A stretch of 64,000 nt of DNA, taken from positions 558,001 to 622,000 of the forward strand of contig NZ_CP168034.1 of NCBI RefSeq assembly GCF_041530365.1, given 5' to 3'. Position numbers and translations under genes: made by a program. This DNA is from Capnocytophaga sp. ARDL2 (GTDB lineage Bacteria; Bacteroidota; Bacteroidia; Flavobacteriales; Flavobacteriaceae). Numbering within the stretch: position 1 is the first letter of the stretch; each line of letters opens with the position of its first letter. This document shows, one piece after another, positions 16,366 through 26,012 of the stretch. The notes beneath the pieces are model-generated. The model was not told where the DNA came from and did not search any database. It worked only from the letters and a program-made list of their open reading frames with translations.

Positions 16366-17304
16366 TTAGAATGAGCGTTTTTTTACAATATTCTTTGTTT
16401 GTTCTCTATCCTTATTCAACTGAGCAATCAACTCATCCAAAGAATTGAATTTTTCTTCCTCTCTTAGAAAATCAATCAGTTCAACTGTGATTTTTTCTCC
16501 GTAAATATCTTCCGAAAAATCCAAAAGATGTACTTCGATGTTCAATATGTGGGCATCATTAACGGTAGGGTTGTTGCCAATATTCATCATTCCCCAAACT
16601 TCTTTATCAGAAATCAATGTTTTTACCACATAAGCTCCTTTTTTGGGGATGAGTTTGTAGTTTTCAGCCAAAGAAATATTAGCAGTTGGAAATCCAATCA
16701 TTCTGCCCAATTGCTTTCCTTTTACCACCGGACCTGTCAGTGAATAATTACTTCCTAAATACTCATTCGCTACTTTTACATTTCCTTCCAACAACGCCTT
16801 TCTAATTTTTGTAGAACTAATAGATACTTCGTCTATTTCCTGAGCTGTAATTTGCTCTACATCAAAACGGTATTTATTTCCCAAGCGAATTAAATCAAAA
16901 ATATCGGCACTGCGATTATTTCCAAATCTGTGGTCGTAACCAATGATGATTTTTCTGATATTGAAATGTTTTACCAAAACCTGTTCAACAAATTCCTCGG
17001 CTGTCAATTCCGAAAAATCTTTGGTAAATTCTTGAATGACCAAATGTTGTACGCCAATTTCTTCCAACAATTTTGATTTTTCTTCGATGGTATTGAGCAA
17101 AAAAATAGGTTCGTTTTGGTTCAAAACCATACGCGGATGCGGAAAAAAAGTGAGCACCACGCTTTCCAAGTGGTTGTTGGCAGTGTCTTGTGTGAGTCTT
17201 TTCAATATGGAGCGATGTCCCAAATGCACGCCGTCGAAGGAACCAAGCGTAACGACTGTACCTTTTTGAGCCGAAAGTTCTTTATATGAATTGTATTTTT
17301 TCAA
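16366..17304 (-). CDS. ribF: bifunctional riboflavin kinase / FAD synthetase
   Basis: The N-terminal adenylyltransferase domain has TLGSFDGVHLGHRSIL (nucleotide-binding GxFDGxHxGH) and the later ISSTKIRKALLEG block. The C-terminal riboflavin kinase domain has GRMIGFPTANI and a conserved NIEVHLLDF segment. Together they turn riboflavin into FMN and FAD in the cytoplasm. An ATG at 17406 would add 34 hydrophobic residues that match no RibF and would overlap the divergent gene. I chose the TTG at 17304 (LKKYNSYKEL), which gives 312 residues, the usual length. Confidence 0.9.
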   Translation of the reverse strand: MKKYNSYKELSAQKGTVVTLGSFDGVHLGHRSILKRLTQDTANNHLESVVLTFFPHPRMVLNQNEPIFLLNTIEEKSKLLEEIGVQHLVIQEFTKDFSELTAEEFVEQVLVKHFNIRKIIIGYDHRFGNNRSADIFDLIRLGNKYRFDVEQITAQEIDEVSISSTKIRKALLEGNVKVANEYLGSNYSLTGPVVKGKQLGRMIGFPTANISLAENYKLIPKKGAYVVKTLISDKEVWGMMNIGNNPTVNDAHILNIEVHLLDFSEDIYGEKITVELIDFLREEEKFNSLDELIAQLNKDREQTKNIVKKRSF

Positions 17305-17367
17305 GTGAATTAAATGTTTTTTGTGAAATTTTTTGTTAAAAAAAGCTGTAGCTGTAAAAGTATTATT

Positions 17368-17375
17368 TACTTTTG
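17368..17375 (+). promoter_or_regulatory. predicted -7 box for the metallopeptidase gene
   Basis: TACTTTTG fits TAnnTTTG and lies 30 bases before the ATG at 17405. The -33 element is not clear. Confidence 0.45.
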
Positions 17376-17404
17376 AAAATAGAAAATAAAAAAGTAAAAA
17401 ATAC

Positions 17405-19699
17405 ATGAATTCGATTATTAAGATTGCACTATCATTATCCGCTTTCTTTTTTGGGTCAAAAGCAATAGCTCAAGATTACCAATTTAAGAAAATTGATTCT
17501 GTGAAAAATCAAGGGTTAATGGTGCGTACTAACACACCTACCGTTTATCAATTGTACAAAACAGAATTTCAATCGGTAAACGATTATTTACTTCAAGCAC
17601 CAGACGAATTTCAAGTTGAAAACACTTCGTTTACCTTCAACTTACCCGATGCCGACGGAACCATCGTTCCCTATGTGCTTTATAAAACCTCTGTAATGGA
17701 AGAAGAATTGGCAGCCGAATTTCCAGGACTTTACAGTTACATCGGTTACAACCAAAAAGACCCAAGTAATGTCATCAGAATGTCGGTATCGTATATCCAT
17801 GGTATCCATTTGATGGGGTATAATGGCAAAGGCGAAACTTATTATATGGACGCCTATACGGAAGACAAAAATGTACAAATTTTGTACAAGCGAAGTGATA
17901 TTACCAACGAACATACACATTTTCAATGTCATTTGCATACTGAAAATGAATTGGAAGAAACACATGCTCACTCAGACGAACCTATAGCTTTGAATCACGA
18001 TGGGATTTTTAGACAATACCGTTTAGCAATCGCTACAACGGGAGAATATTCACAATTTCATTTAACAAATGCACCTGTGGGAACGCCAATGGCTACTTTA
18101 GGACAGCAAAGAGCTGTAGTGATGTCTGCAATTATAGCAGCAGTTACTCGTCTCAACCAAGTATATGAACGCGATATGGCGTTAAGATATATTTTGGTAA
18201 ATAATAATCAAAATTTGATTTATTTCAATGCTAATAATGACCCTTTTGAAAATGATGATGCTTATATATTATTGAACCAAAGCCATTCTGTAATTAATTC
18301 TAACATAGGAAGTTCTAATTATGATATTGGACATACTTTTAGTACAGGAGCAGGGGGACTTGCTCAAATTGTAGCATTGTGTAATCCTCAAGCAAAAGGT
18401 ATGGGAGTTACAGGTTCTGATTCTCCAGTAAATGATCCATTCGTAATTGATTATGTAGCCCATGAAATAGGACATCAAATGGGGGCAAATCATACTTTTA
18501 GTGGTAATACAGGATCTTGTTCTATGAATGCAAACTCTTCTACTGCTGCTGAACCAGGCTCTGGTAGTACTATTATGGGGTATGCAGGTATCTGTGGGGC
18601 TAATCAAAATGTGCAAAACCAATCAGATGCTTACTTCCACTATTTGTCTATACAGGAAATGACAGATCGTGTACAAGCAACTACTTGTGCTACATATTTA
18701 CAAACTAATAACGCAACACCTTCTGTAACAGCTGGTACAACAGTGTCTATTCCTGCAAGAACACCGTTTAAATTGACAGCAACGGCATCGGATAACAACA
18801 ATCCAAATTCATTGACATATACTTGGGAACAATTGGATACAAAAGTTGGTATTTATGGAACGCCAACGGGAAATGATACAACAGAGCCTAATTTTCGTTC
18901 TTTAGTCCCTACAAGTAATCCTATGCGTTATTTTCCAGCATTGAGTACTGTAATTAATGGTACGACAAATGTAGATGTTGCACCTGGAACCACTTGGGAG
19001 CGTTTGTCAAATGTACCAAGAAGTATGCGTTTTGGAGTCACGGTTCGAGACAATAATGTAATAGGTGGCGGACAAACTCGCAGAGCTCAGCGTACTGTAA
19101 ATGTTGTAGGAACTCAACCGTTTGTACTTACATATCCATCAACGATTGTCAATACTCCTGTAGAACAATGGTTGATTGGTACAAATAAAACAATTACTTG
19201 GAATGTAGCAAACACCAATGTTTCTCCAATCAACACAGCCAATGTAAAAATATCATACACTACTGATAATGGTCAAACATTGACAGAGTTGGTTGCAAGT
19301 ACACCAAATAACGGTTCGGCTGTAGTGCAGGTGCCAGATATTCCTCACAATACAGAGATTCGAATTGTCATTGAACCGATAGGAAATGTCTATTATACAA
19401 TTTCTCAGAAAGTAAGAGTCGTAAATGTATTGTCAAATAAGGACTTCCAATTTGAAAATTTCCAATTGTATCCAAATCCTTCAAATGATGTAATTACATT
19501 TTCATTAATTCCAGACAACGGAAATGAAATTGTTTATCAAATTTATGATATTACAGGAAGAGAAATACTTTCAAAAACTATTGACAATACAGGAAAAATC
19601 GAAGAAACATTTTCTGTAGCACATTTAGCAACAGGAACTTATTTGTTGAAAATAAGCAATGGAAATAAATCCCTTACAAAGAAAATTGTGAGAAATTAA
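17405..19699 (+). CDS. secreted reprolysin-like zinc metallopeptidase with type IX sorting domain
   Basis: A 764-residue protein. The signal peptide ends around GSKAIAQD. A propeptide-like region spans about residues 25-190. The catalytic domain spans about 200-430 with HEIGHQMGANH at 353-363, a full metzincin HExxHxxGxxH zinc site, followed by a small downstream Met-turn candidate (TIMGYAG). One or two beta-sandwich domains follow (about 440-680). The last 75 residues (QLYPNPSND to the end KKIVRN) form a type A C-terminal sorting domain. The enzyme should be exported by the type IX system, of which SprE is encoded at 3390, and attached to or released from the cell surface. It is a monocistronic gene with its own terminator. 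Confidence 0.88.
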   Translation: MNSIIKIALSLSAFFFGSKAIAQDYQFKKIDSVKNQGLMVRTNTPTVYQLYKTEFQSVNDYLLQAPDEFQVENTSFTFNLPDADGTIVPYVLYKTSVMEEELAAEFPGLYSYIGYNQKDPSNVIRMSVSYIHGIHLMGYNGKGETYYMDAYTEDKNVQILYKRSDITNEHTHFQCHLHTENELEETHAHSDEPIALNHDGIFRQYRLAIATTGEYSQFHLTNAPVGTPMATLGQQRAVVMSAIIAAVTRLNQVYERDMALRYILVNNNQNLIYFNANNDPFENDDAYILLNQSHSVINSNIGSSNYDIGHTFSTGAGGLAQIVALCNPQAKGMGVTGSDSPVNDPFVIDYVAHEIGHQMGANHTFSGNTGSCSMNANSSTAAEPGSGSTIMGYAGICGANQNVQNQSDAYFHYLSIQEMTDRVQATTCATYLQTNNATPSVTAGTTVSIPARTPFKLTATASDNNNPNSLTYTWEQLDTKVGIYGTPTGNDTTEPNFRSLVPTSNPMRYFPALSTVINGTTNVDVAPGTTWERLSNVPRSMRFGVTVRDNNVIGGGQTRRAQRTVNVVGTQPFVLTYPSTIVNTPVEQWLIGTNKTITWNVANTNVSPINTANVKISYTTDNGQTLTELVASTPNNGSAVVQVPDIPHNTEIRIVIEPIGNVYYTISQKVRVVNVLSNKDFQFENFQLYPNPSNDVITFSLIPDNGNEIVYQIYDITGREILSKTIDNTGKIEETFSVAHLATGTYLLKISNGNKSLTKKIVRN

Positions 19700-19707
19700 A
19701 AAAAAGA

Positions 19708-19740
19708 AATAGGTCAACCCCTAGGTTGACCTATTATTTA
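19708..19740 (+). terminator. rho-independent terminator
   Basis: An 11-bp perfect stem (19708-19718 with 19725-19735) followed by an AT-rich tail, after the metallopeptidase gene. Confidence 0.8.
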
Positions 19741-19764
19741 ATGTTGTAAAAGTAGGAAGGACAT

Positions 19765-19792
19765 AAAAAAACGCCGACATTGGCGCTTTTTA
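19765..19792 (-). terminator. terminator of tatA
   Basis: A short GC-rich stem (CGCC/GGCG) flanked by an A run and a T run, directly downstream of tatA on the minus strand. Confidence 0.7.
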
Positions 19793-19990
19793 TTATTCTT
19801 TTTTATCAGAATCTGTTGTCTTTTTATCGTTTTCCTCTTTGGTTGCATCTTTAAATTCTTTGATTCCAGAGCCCAAACCTCTCATCAATTCTGGGATTTT
19901 TTTACCACCAAAAAGTAATAATAAGGCTACTACAATTAAAACGATTTGCCACGGCCCCATAAAACCTAAAAATACATATAGTGTATTCAT
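19793..19990 (-). CDS. tatA: Sec-independent translocase subunit TatA/E
   Basis: A 65-residue protein with one N-terminal transmembrane helix, the hinge [21 protein letters not shown] with the conserved FG, and a short charged tail. It oligomerises in the inner membrane to form the pore for folded twin-arginine substrates. The length and motifs are standard. No tatC is in this window. Confidence 0.93.
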   Translation of the reverse strand: MNTLYVFLGFMGPWQIVLIVVALLLLFGGKKIPELMRGLGSGIKEFKDATKEENDKKTTDSDKKE

Positions 19991-20167
19991 GATTCAAAAT
20001 ATTTTATATTCAATTGGTACAAAGTTAGTATAAAATAAAAGAAAATCGTTGATTATTAGATTTTTTTTTGAAAGTTTGTGAAAACTTTTTCTCAATTAAT
20101 CCGTTTTTTACTTTTTAATGTTTAAAAATAATCCGACTTTTGCTATTCATTTTGATAAATATACAAT

Positions 20168-21657
20168 ATGTCATTTAAATCTTTTGCATCAAAAATTGTT
20201 GCTCATTGGGTGGTATTACAAGCTCAAAAGTGGATTGTTCAACCCAAAAAAACTCAGGATAAATGGTTCAGACAATTGATAAATAAAGCAAAATATACGC
20301 AATTTGGTCGTGATCATCAGTTTGCTTTTGTCAAATCGTACGAAGATTTTGTGCAGAACGTGCCTATTCGTGATTACGAACAACTCAAACCGTATTTTGA
20401 TGATGTAGTTGCTGGGAAAGAAAATATCCTTTCGCAGGAACCCCCTTGTATCTTGCCAAAACTTCGGGTACTACTTCGGGAGCAAAATATATTCCTATTA
20501 CCAAAGAATCCATGCCGTATCATGTAGAAGGAGCGAGAAATGCCATTTTGTTTTTTATTCATCACACAGGAAAATCTCATATTGTAGATGGGAAAATGAT
20601 TTTTTTGCAGGGAAGTCCAGAATTAGAAGAAAAAAACGGAATCAAGCAAGGTCGATTGTCTGGAATTGCGGCTCATTATGTGCCAAACTATTTGCAAACC
20701 AATCGTTTGCCTTCGTGGGAAACCAATTGTATAGAAGATTGGGAAACCAAAGTAGATGCTATTGTAGAAGAAACTCACAAGGAAAATATGTCGGTAATTT
20801 CGGGTATTCCGTCGTGGGTGCAGATGTATTTTGAAAAATTAATCGAAAAAACGGGAAAGAAAATAGGGGAGTTGTTTCCCAATTTTGATGTATTTATATA
20901 TGGTGGAGTCAATTACGAACCTTATCGTCGCAAATTTGAGGAAATGATGGGACGAAAGATAGACAGCATAGAATTGTTTCCAGCTTCGGAAGGATTTTTT
21001 GCCTATCAAGACCACCCAGATGCCGATGGTATGTTGCTTTTGCTCGACGCAGGTATTTTTTACGAGTTTGTAAAAGTCGATGAAATATCGTTGCCTTATC
21101 CCAAACGATACACCATAGACCAAGTAGAATTGGGACTAAATTACGCTTTGATTATTTCTACCAACTCAGGTTTGTGGGCGTACAATATCGGTGATACTGT
21201 GATGTTTACTTCGCTAAAACCGTATCGTATCAAAGTTACGGGGCGAATTAAACATTATATTTCGGCATTTGGCGAACATGTGATTGCCAAGGAAGTAGAA
21301 GAGGCGATGCAGATAGCATGTACCAAGCATCAAGTGTCGATTTCAGAGTTTAGTGTGGCACCACAAGTAACCACAGTGGGAGAATTGCCTTATCACGAAT
21401 GGTTGATTGAATTTGAAAAAGTTCCTGCTGATTTACATGCTTTTGCACAGACATTGGACAGCGAAATGCAAAGGCAAAATATTTATTACAAAGATTTGAT
21501 TGAGGGGAAAGTATTACAACCGTTGAAAATCACTATCATAAAAACAGGAGGTTTTCAAGAATATATGAAATCTCAAGGGAAATTGGGCGGACAAAATAAA
21601 TTGCCTCGCTTGAGTAATGATAGAAAAATTGCGGAGTTTTTTGAAGGAAGTAAATGA
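20168..21657 (+). CDS. GH3-like acyl-adenylating protein (frameshift)
   Basis: Homologous to plant GH3 auxin-responsive enzymes, an ANL-superfamily group that adenylates acids. The first 93 residues read from 20168, the rest in another frame. The junction is at 20440-20446: adding one G to CAGGAACC restores QGTPLYLAKTSGTTSGAKYIP, which contains the nucleotide-binding SGTTSG motif. Both halves together give about 496 residues, the normal length. The C-terminal part has GRIKHYISAFGEHV, the mobile C-domain of the family. Bacteroidota members have no firmly assigned substrate. The shift is a one-base loss in a G run, as in nuoA and nuoH, so it may be a consensus error. Confidence 0.85.
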
Positions 21658-21664
21658 AATTTCA

Positions 21665-21672
21665 TACATTTG
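21665..21672 (+). promoter_or_regulatory. predicted -7 box for the ATPase gene
   Basis: TACATTTG fits TAnnTTTG, 58 bases before the ATG at 21730. The palindrome at 21691-21712 lies just downstream and would be in the 5' leader. Confidence 0.45.
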
Positions 21673-21690
21673 TAGATTAGAAACGATTGT

Positions 21691-21712
21691 TTCCGAAACA
21701 GCTGTTTCGGAA
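21691..21712. repeat. 22-bp perfect palindrome
   Basis: TTCCGAAACAG followed directly by its reverse complement. It lies between the -7 box and the start of the ATPase gene: an operator, an RNA hairpin or a repeat relic. A shorter cousin is at 7435-7452. Confidence 0.75.
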
Positions 21713-21729
21713 CTACAAAAAACAAAAAT

Positions 21730-23046
21730 ATGAAATTTTACAATAGAGAAAAAGAAATAGAACGCTTACTGCGAATAAAAAAGGCATCTGAAAAAACGGC
21801 TCAATTTGCCGTGATGACAGGACGTAGGCGTATAGGGAAAACACAATTGTTGTTAGAAGCGTATAAAAACACGGCTTTGTATTTTTTCGTGGCGAAAAAA
21901 TCGGAAGCGTTGCTGTGCAAAGATTTTCAAACCGAATTGCTACAAAAACTCAATATTCCTATTTTGGGAACGGTTGAGTCGTTTGCAGAGTTGTTTGAAT
22001 TCGTTTTGCAACTGTCTTACAACCAACAAATCACACTGATTATTGATGAGTTTCAAGAGTTTTTTACGGTCAATTCTGCCGTGTATAGCGATATGCAACG
22101 CTTATGGGATTTGCACAAAGACCGAGCAAAAATCAATTTGGTGGTTTCGGGTTCGGTGATTTCTTTGATGCACAAAATCTTTGAAAACAACAAAGAACCT
22201 TTATTCGGTAGAGCTAATCATTTTTTTAGGTTAAAGCCATTTGAAACCAGAGTTTTAAAAGAAATTTTAACGGATTTTAACCCCAATTACAAGGCCGATG
22301 ATTTACTGGCGTTGTACGGTTTTACTGGTGGCGTAGCAAAATATGTTCAACTATTTATGGACAACGGCTGGACAACTAAAGACCAAATGATTAACGGAAT
22401 GATAGACGAAAATTCCATTTTTATTTCGGAGGGGAAAAATCTTTTGGTGGAAGAATTTGGCAAGGATTATCATACGTATTTTAGCATTTTAGCTTTGATT
22501 TCTGAGGGAAAAACTTCTCGTTCTGAAATTGAAAATGTATTGGGAAAAGAAATTGGCGGATATTTAACCAAAATGGAAAACGATTTTCAACTGATAAAGA
22601 AAACTCAACCTATTTTCACCCAAAGCCGAACAAAAAATGTGAAATATCAATTGTTGGATAATTTTCTAACTTTTTGGTTTCGTTTTGTTTACAGATATAT
22701 TCATATAGTGGAAATCGGAGCGTATGAGCAGTTGCAAATCATTATTCACCGAGATTTTGAAACGGTAAGTGGTTTTATGTTAGAAAAATATTTTCGCATA
22801 AAAGCTGTTGAAACTCAAAAATATACTCAAATTGGAAGTTTTTGGGATAGAAAAGGCGAAACAGAAATTGATTTCATCGCGGTAAACGAACTCAACAAAA
22901 CCATCGATTTTGCCGAAATCAAGCGAAATAAGGAGAAAATAAATTTGGAAATTCTCCGCCAAAAGGCTTATGAATTTTTGAAAACCAATCCACAATTGAA
23001 GGATTTTGAAGCTCATTACCACGCTTGGAGTTTGGAGGAAATGTAA
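21730..23046 (+). CDS. AAA ATPase with DUF234-type C-terminal domain
   Basis: A 438-residue protein. The P-loop TGRRRIGKTQLL is near residues 30-41, Walker B with LIIDEFQEF near 102-110, then a sensor region LVVSGSVISLM. The C-terminal third carries a DUF234-like, restriction-endonuclease-fold region with GETEIDFIAV and FAEIKRNK, a D...ExK arrangement. Such proteins are common in Bacteroidota and archaea and are often accessory genes; their role is not settled, though a nuclease or addiction function has been suggested from the fold. It is flanked by a palindrome and stands alone. Confidence 0.8.
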   Translation: MKFYNREKEIERLLRIKKASEKTAQFAVMTGRRRIGKTQLLLEAYKNTALYFFVAKKSEALLCKDFQTELLQKLNIPILGTVESFAELFEFVLQLSYNQQITLIIDEFQEFFTVNSAVYSDMQRLWDLHKDRAKINLVVSGSVISLMHKIFENNKEPLFGRANHFFRLKPFETRVLKEILTDFNPNYKADDLLALYGFTGGVAKYVQLFMDNGWTTKDQMINGMIDENSIFISEGKNLLVEEFGKDYHTYFSILALISEGKTSRSEIENVLGKEIGGYLTKMENDFQLIKKTQPIFTQSRTKNVKYQLLDNFLTFWFRFVYRYIHIVEIGAYEQLQIIIHRDFETVSGFMLEKYFRIKAVETQKYTQIGSFWDRKGETEIDFIAVNELNKTIDFAEIKRNKEKINLEILRQKAYEFLKTNPQLKDFEAHYHAWSLEEM

Positions 23047-23142
23047 GTATGAAAAAAAACATTTTGTGAAAAAATTATCATCTAAAAAGAATTTTCTAAT
23101 AAAAAAATATAGATATTCGTAATTGAAAAGATTAGTGAGTAA

Positions 23143-25290
23143 ATGAAATCATTAGTAGAGTTTATGAAAAAGAATTATAAGATATTGATAGTAGTCGTTT
23201 TAGCGGCTGTGGGATTGTGGAGTTTTGTGGACAACAAGAAAAAATCAGACAATGACGACGCAGTTTTGATAGAAATGTTGTTGTTTGTATTGCAAAATGC
23301 ACATTACAAACCTGCAGATTTAAACGACTCTTTTTCAGAGAAAGTTTATACAGAATATTTGAAAAACCTCGACCCAAATAAACGCTTTTTTCTCCAAAGC
23401 GAAATTGATCAATGGGCGGTTTACAAACACGATTTAGATAATCAATTAATCAAAAGAGAAACAACCTTTTTTGATGTTTCGCATACATTATTGCAAAAGA
23501 AATTAGACGAAACTCAAAAAATATATCGTGAGATTTTGGCAAAACCATTTGATTTTTCAAAAGACGAAACTTTGGAAACAGATTCAGATAAATTGTCGTT
23601 TGCAAAGACTCATGCTGAATTGAAAAATCGTTGGCAAAAACAATTGAAAGCCTCTGTTTTGGCAAGTATTGAGGACAAGCAAAAAATAGAAAAAGGCGAA
23701 AAAGAGGATAAAAAAGCTAAAAATAAAAACGAGAAATTAGTCGAAAAAAAGTCAGATCAACCTAAATCGTATGAAGAATTGGAAAAAGAAGCGAGAGAAT
23801 CTACTTTGAAAAATTTGGACGATTATTTCGACATTGTAAAAGAGTTTTCTCGCAAAGAATGGTTTGCTGTATATCTGAATACAGTATTGGAGCAATTTGA
23901 CCCTCATACCAATTATTTGGCACCCGACGATAAAAAGAAATTTGAAGAAAGCATGTCGGGATCGATGGAAGGAATCGGAGCTCAATTGCGTAAGAAAAAC
24001 GACTACATCGAAATCACAGAAGTAATCGCTGGTGGACCGGCATGGCGACAAGGCGAATTGGAAAACGGCGACATCATTATTAAAGTAGCACAAGGCGACG
24101 AAGAGCCTGTGGATATTGCAGGAAAGCGATTGGACAATGTCATCAAACTCATCAAAGGGAAAAAAGGTACAGTGGTAAAATTGACTACCAAAAAAGTAGA
24201 TGGTTCTATAAAAGTAATTACCATTGTTCGTGATAAGTTTGAAATTGAAGAAACTTATGCAAAATCTACGATAATCAAAACTGCCAATGGTAAATACGGA
24301 ATGATTTATTTGCCAAAGTTTTATGTAGATTTTGAAACACGCAACAACAAAAACGCCTTTACCGATGTGAAAAAAGAGTTGGAAAAACTCAAAGCTCAAG
24401 GTATAGAAGGTGTAATTATCGATTTGAGAAACAACGGCGGAGGTTCATTGCAAACTGTGGTGGACATGGTCGGATTGTTTATAGAGCAAGGACCTATTGT
24501 GCAAGTTGCTAAACCCAACGGAGCTAAAGAAGTGTTGAGAGATCGCGATAGAAGTGTGCTTTGGGATGGACCGTTGGTGGTGATGATCAACAGTCATTCG
24601 GCATCGGCATCGGAGATTTTTGCGGCGGCGATTCAGGATTACAACCGCGGAATTGTTGTAGGTTCAAAGAGTTCGTTTGGAAAAGGAACAGTACAAAATC
24701 TATACAATCTCAATGATTTGGTACGATTCAACAACAAAGATTTTGGATCGATAAAATTTACTACACAAAAATTTTATCGCATCAACGGAGGTTCTACACA
24801 GTTGAAAGGTGTAGAAAGTGATATCGTATTCCCAGATCGCTTTTTGTACATAAAATCAGGAGAAAAAGATATGGATAATGCCTTGCCGTGGGACAAAATC
24901 GAAAAGACGAGCTATACGCCGTTTACCTACAATTTTGCACCGATTTTAGAAAGTAGTCGCAACCGTATCAAAGGCAATGTAAACTTCAAATTGATGGAGG
25001 AAAATGCTAAATGGCTCAACGAGAGAAAAGATGAAACCGTAATTTCTTTGAATTACGACAAATTCATGAAAAAATCGAAAGAATTAGAAGACAAAAATAA
25101 AGAATTCAACCAATTGAAAGATTATAAAAACTCGTTGAAATTTAGCTCATTACCAGATGAAGTAGAAAAATTTGCCAACGACACCGTGTTGAAATCAAAA
25201 CGTGACAAATGGCACGAAAACCTTGTTTCGGATATTTATATGGAAGAAACAGTGCAAGTACTCGAAGATTTAAAACAATTGATGAAATAA
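23143..25290 (+). CDS. tail-specific (Prc-type) S41 protease
   Basis: A 715-residue periplasmic protease anchored by an N-terminal helix (ILIVVVLAAVGLWSF). An N-terminal helical domain is followed by a Lys/Glu-rich linker near residues 180-220, a PDZ domain (about 270-355, GGPAWRQGELENGDII) and the S41 catalytic domain. The serine is in INSHSASASEIF (about 485) and the general-base lysine in SSFGKGTVQ (about 515). The C-terminal region resembles DUF3340. Prc/Tsp cleaves misfolded or tagged periplasmic proteins from their C-termini. An ATG eight codons in (MKKNYKIL) is an alternative start. The gene is followed by a terminator. Confidence 0.92.
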   Translation: MKSLVEFMKKNYKILIVVVLAAVGLWSFVDNKKKSDNDDAVLIEMLLFVLQNAHYKPADLNDSFSEKVYTEYLKNLDPNKRFFLQSEIDQWAVYKHDLDNQLIKRETTFFDVSHTLLQKKLDETQKIYREILAKPFDFSKDETLETDSDKLSFAKTHAELKNRWQKQLKASVLASIEDKQKIEKGEKEDKKAKNKNEKLVEKKSDQPKSYEELEKEARESTLKNLDDYFDIVKEFSRKEWFAVYLNTVLEQFDPHTNYLAPDDKKKFEESMSGSMEGIGAQLRKKNDYIEITEVIAGGPAWRQGELENGDIIIKVAQGDEEPVDIAGKRLDNVIKLIKGKKGTVVKLTTKKVDGSIKVITIVRDKFEIEETYAKSTIIKTANGKYGMIYLPKFYVDFETRNNKNAFTDVKKELEKLKAQGIEGVIIDLRNNGGGSLQTVVDMVGLFIEQGPIVQVAKPNGAKEVLRDRDRSVLWDGPLVVMINSHSASASEIFAAAIQDYNRGIVVGSKSSFGKGTVQNLYNLNDLVRFNNKDFGSIKFTTQKFYRINGGSTQLKGVESDIVFPDRFLYIKSGEKDMDNALPWDKIEKTSYTPFTYNFAPILESSRNRIKGNVNFKLMEENAKWLNERKDETVISLNYDKFMKKSKELEDKNKEFNQLKDYKNSLKFSSLPDEVEKFANDTVLKSKRDKWHENLVSDIYMEETVQVLEDLKQLMK

Positions 25291-25292
25291 AA

Positions 25293-25335
25293 AGATTCCT
25301 CCTATTGCCGAAAAGACGATAGGGGGAATTTTTGC
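25293..25335 (+). terminator. rho-independent terminator
   Basis: An imperfect stem (CCTCCTAT with ATAGGGGG) followed by a T run just after the Prc gene stop. Confidence 0.7.
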
Positions 25336-25346
25336 ATATAAGATTT

Positions 25347-25896
25347 ATGAAAAACACTCTTTTGCATTTTTGCCTTGTTAATGGCCATCACAATAGGTAA
25401 AACAAATGCACAGGAAAAAGTTTTAGAAGATAGATATTATGAGTTTATTAATGATTATAAAGACAAAAACGGATTTATAGAATAGTTTCGATTTAAAAAC
25501 AAATATTTTATATATAATTCTTGCGAGTATTCGGATGTACTAAAAATATTTATTTTGATAGACGAAGACAAACATATCAAATTTCTTTTTGAATTTATGG
25601 AACCTCAAGAATATCATATTACAGATTTTTCTTCCAAGCCAAACGAAGCTATTTTTATATTGGAAAATGAGTATAATTTGGTAAAATTGACGGCAAGGAG
25701 AAAAGACGGATTGTATATTTTCAGTTATCAATCCGATGGCATTGATTTCAAAAAGTTGATGATACCCTTTTCATCAATGGAAAACTATCGTTATATGGAA
25801 AATCTATGTTTCAATGAAAAAAGGGAAGAGTTTACTTTCGGCGCTATAGATTTTGAAAAAATGTGGAAAGAATTTTCCGTAGATGAAACATTTTAA
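25347..25896 (+). pseudogene. decayed small secreted protein
   Basis: ATG at 25347 starts MKNT and the frame then shifts by one base. The neighbouring frame completes a signal peptide (FALLMAITIGKTNAQE) and continues in frame to 25896, except for an in-frame TAG at 25483-25485. Without the lesions it would be a secreted protein of about 182 residues rich in aromatic and acidic residues, with no recognised domain. One shift plus one stop makes it a likely pseudogene. It stands between the Prc gene and the complex I operon. Confidence 0.7.
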
Positions 25897-25975
25897 AAAT
25901 TATTTAAATCGACTACAAATTACTAAAAAAAGTGATTTTTGTGGAAAAAATGTGCTTTCTACTTATATAAAAAAG

Positions 25976-25983
25976 TAATTTTG
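25976..25983 (+). promoter_or_regulatory. predicted -7 box of the nuoA operon
   Basis: TAATTTTG fits TAnnTTTG, 30 bases before the nuoA start. No good -33 TTTG at the expected spacing. Confidence 0.4.
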
Positions 25984-26012
25984 TAGTTTGAAATAAAAAA
26001 TATAAAAATCCG

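Noticed and set aside
17305..17406. N-terminal extension of ribF to an ATG at 17406
   Set aside because: The added residues are hydrophobic, match no RibF and overlap the divergent metallopeptidase promoter and start. The TTG at 17304 gives the normal length.
23752..24399. Open frame antisense to the Prc protease gene
   Set aside because: A shadow of the S41 protease codons. Phe- and Cys-rich, with no recognisable domain.
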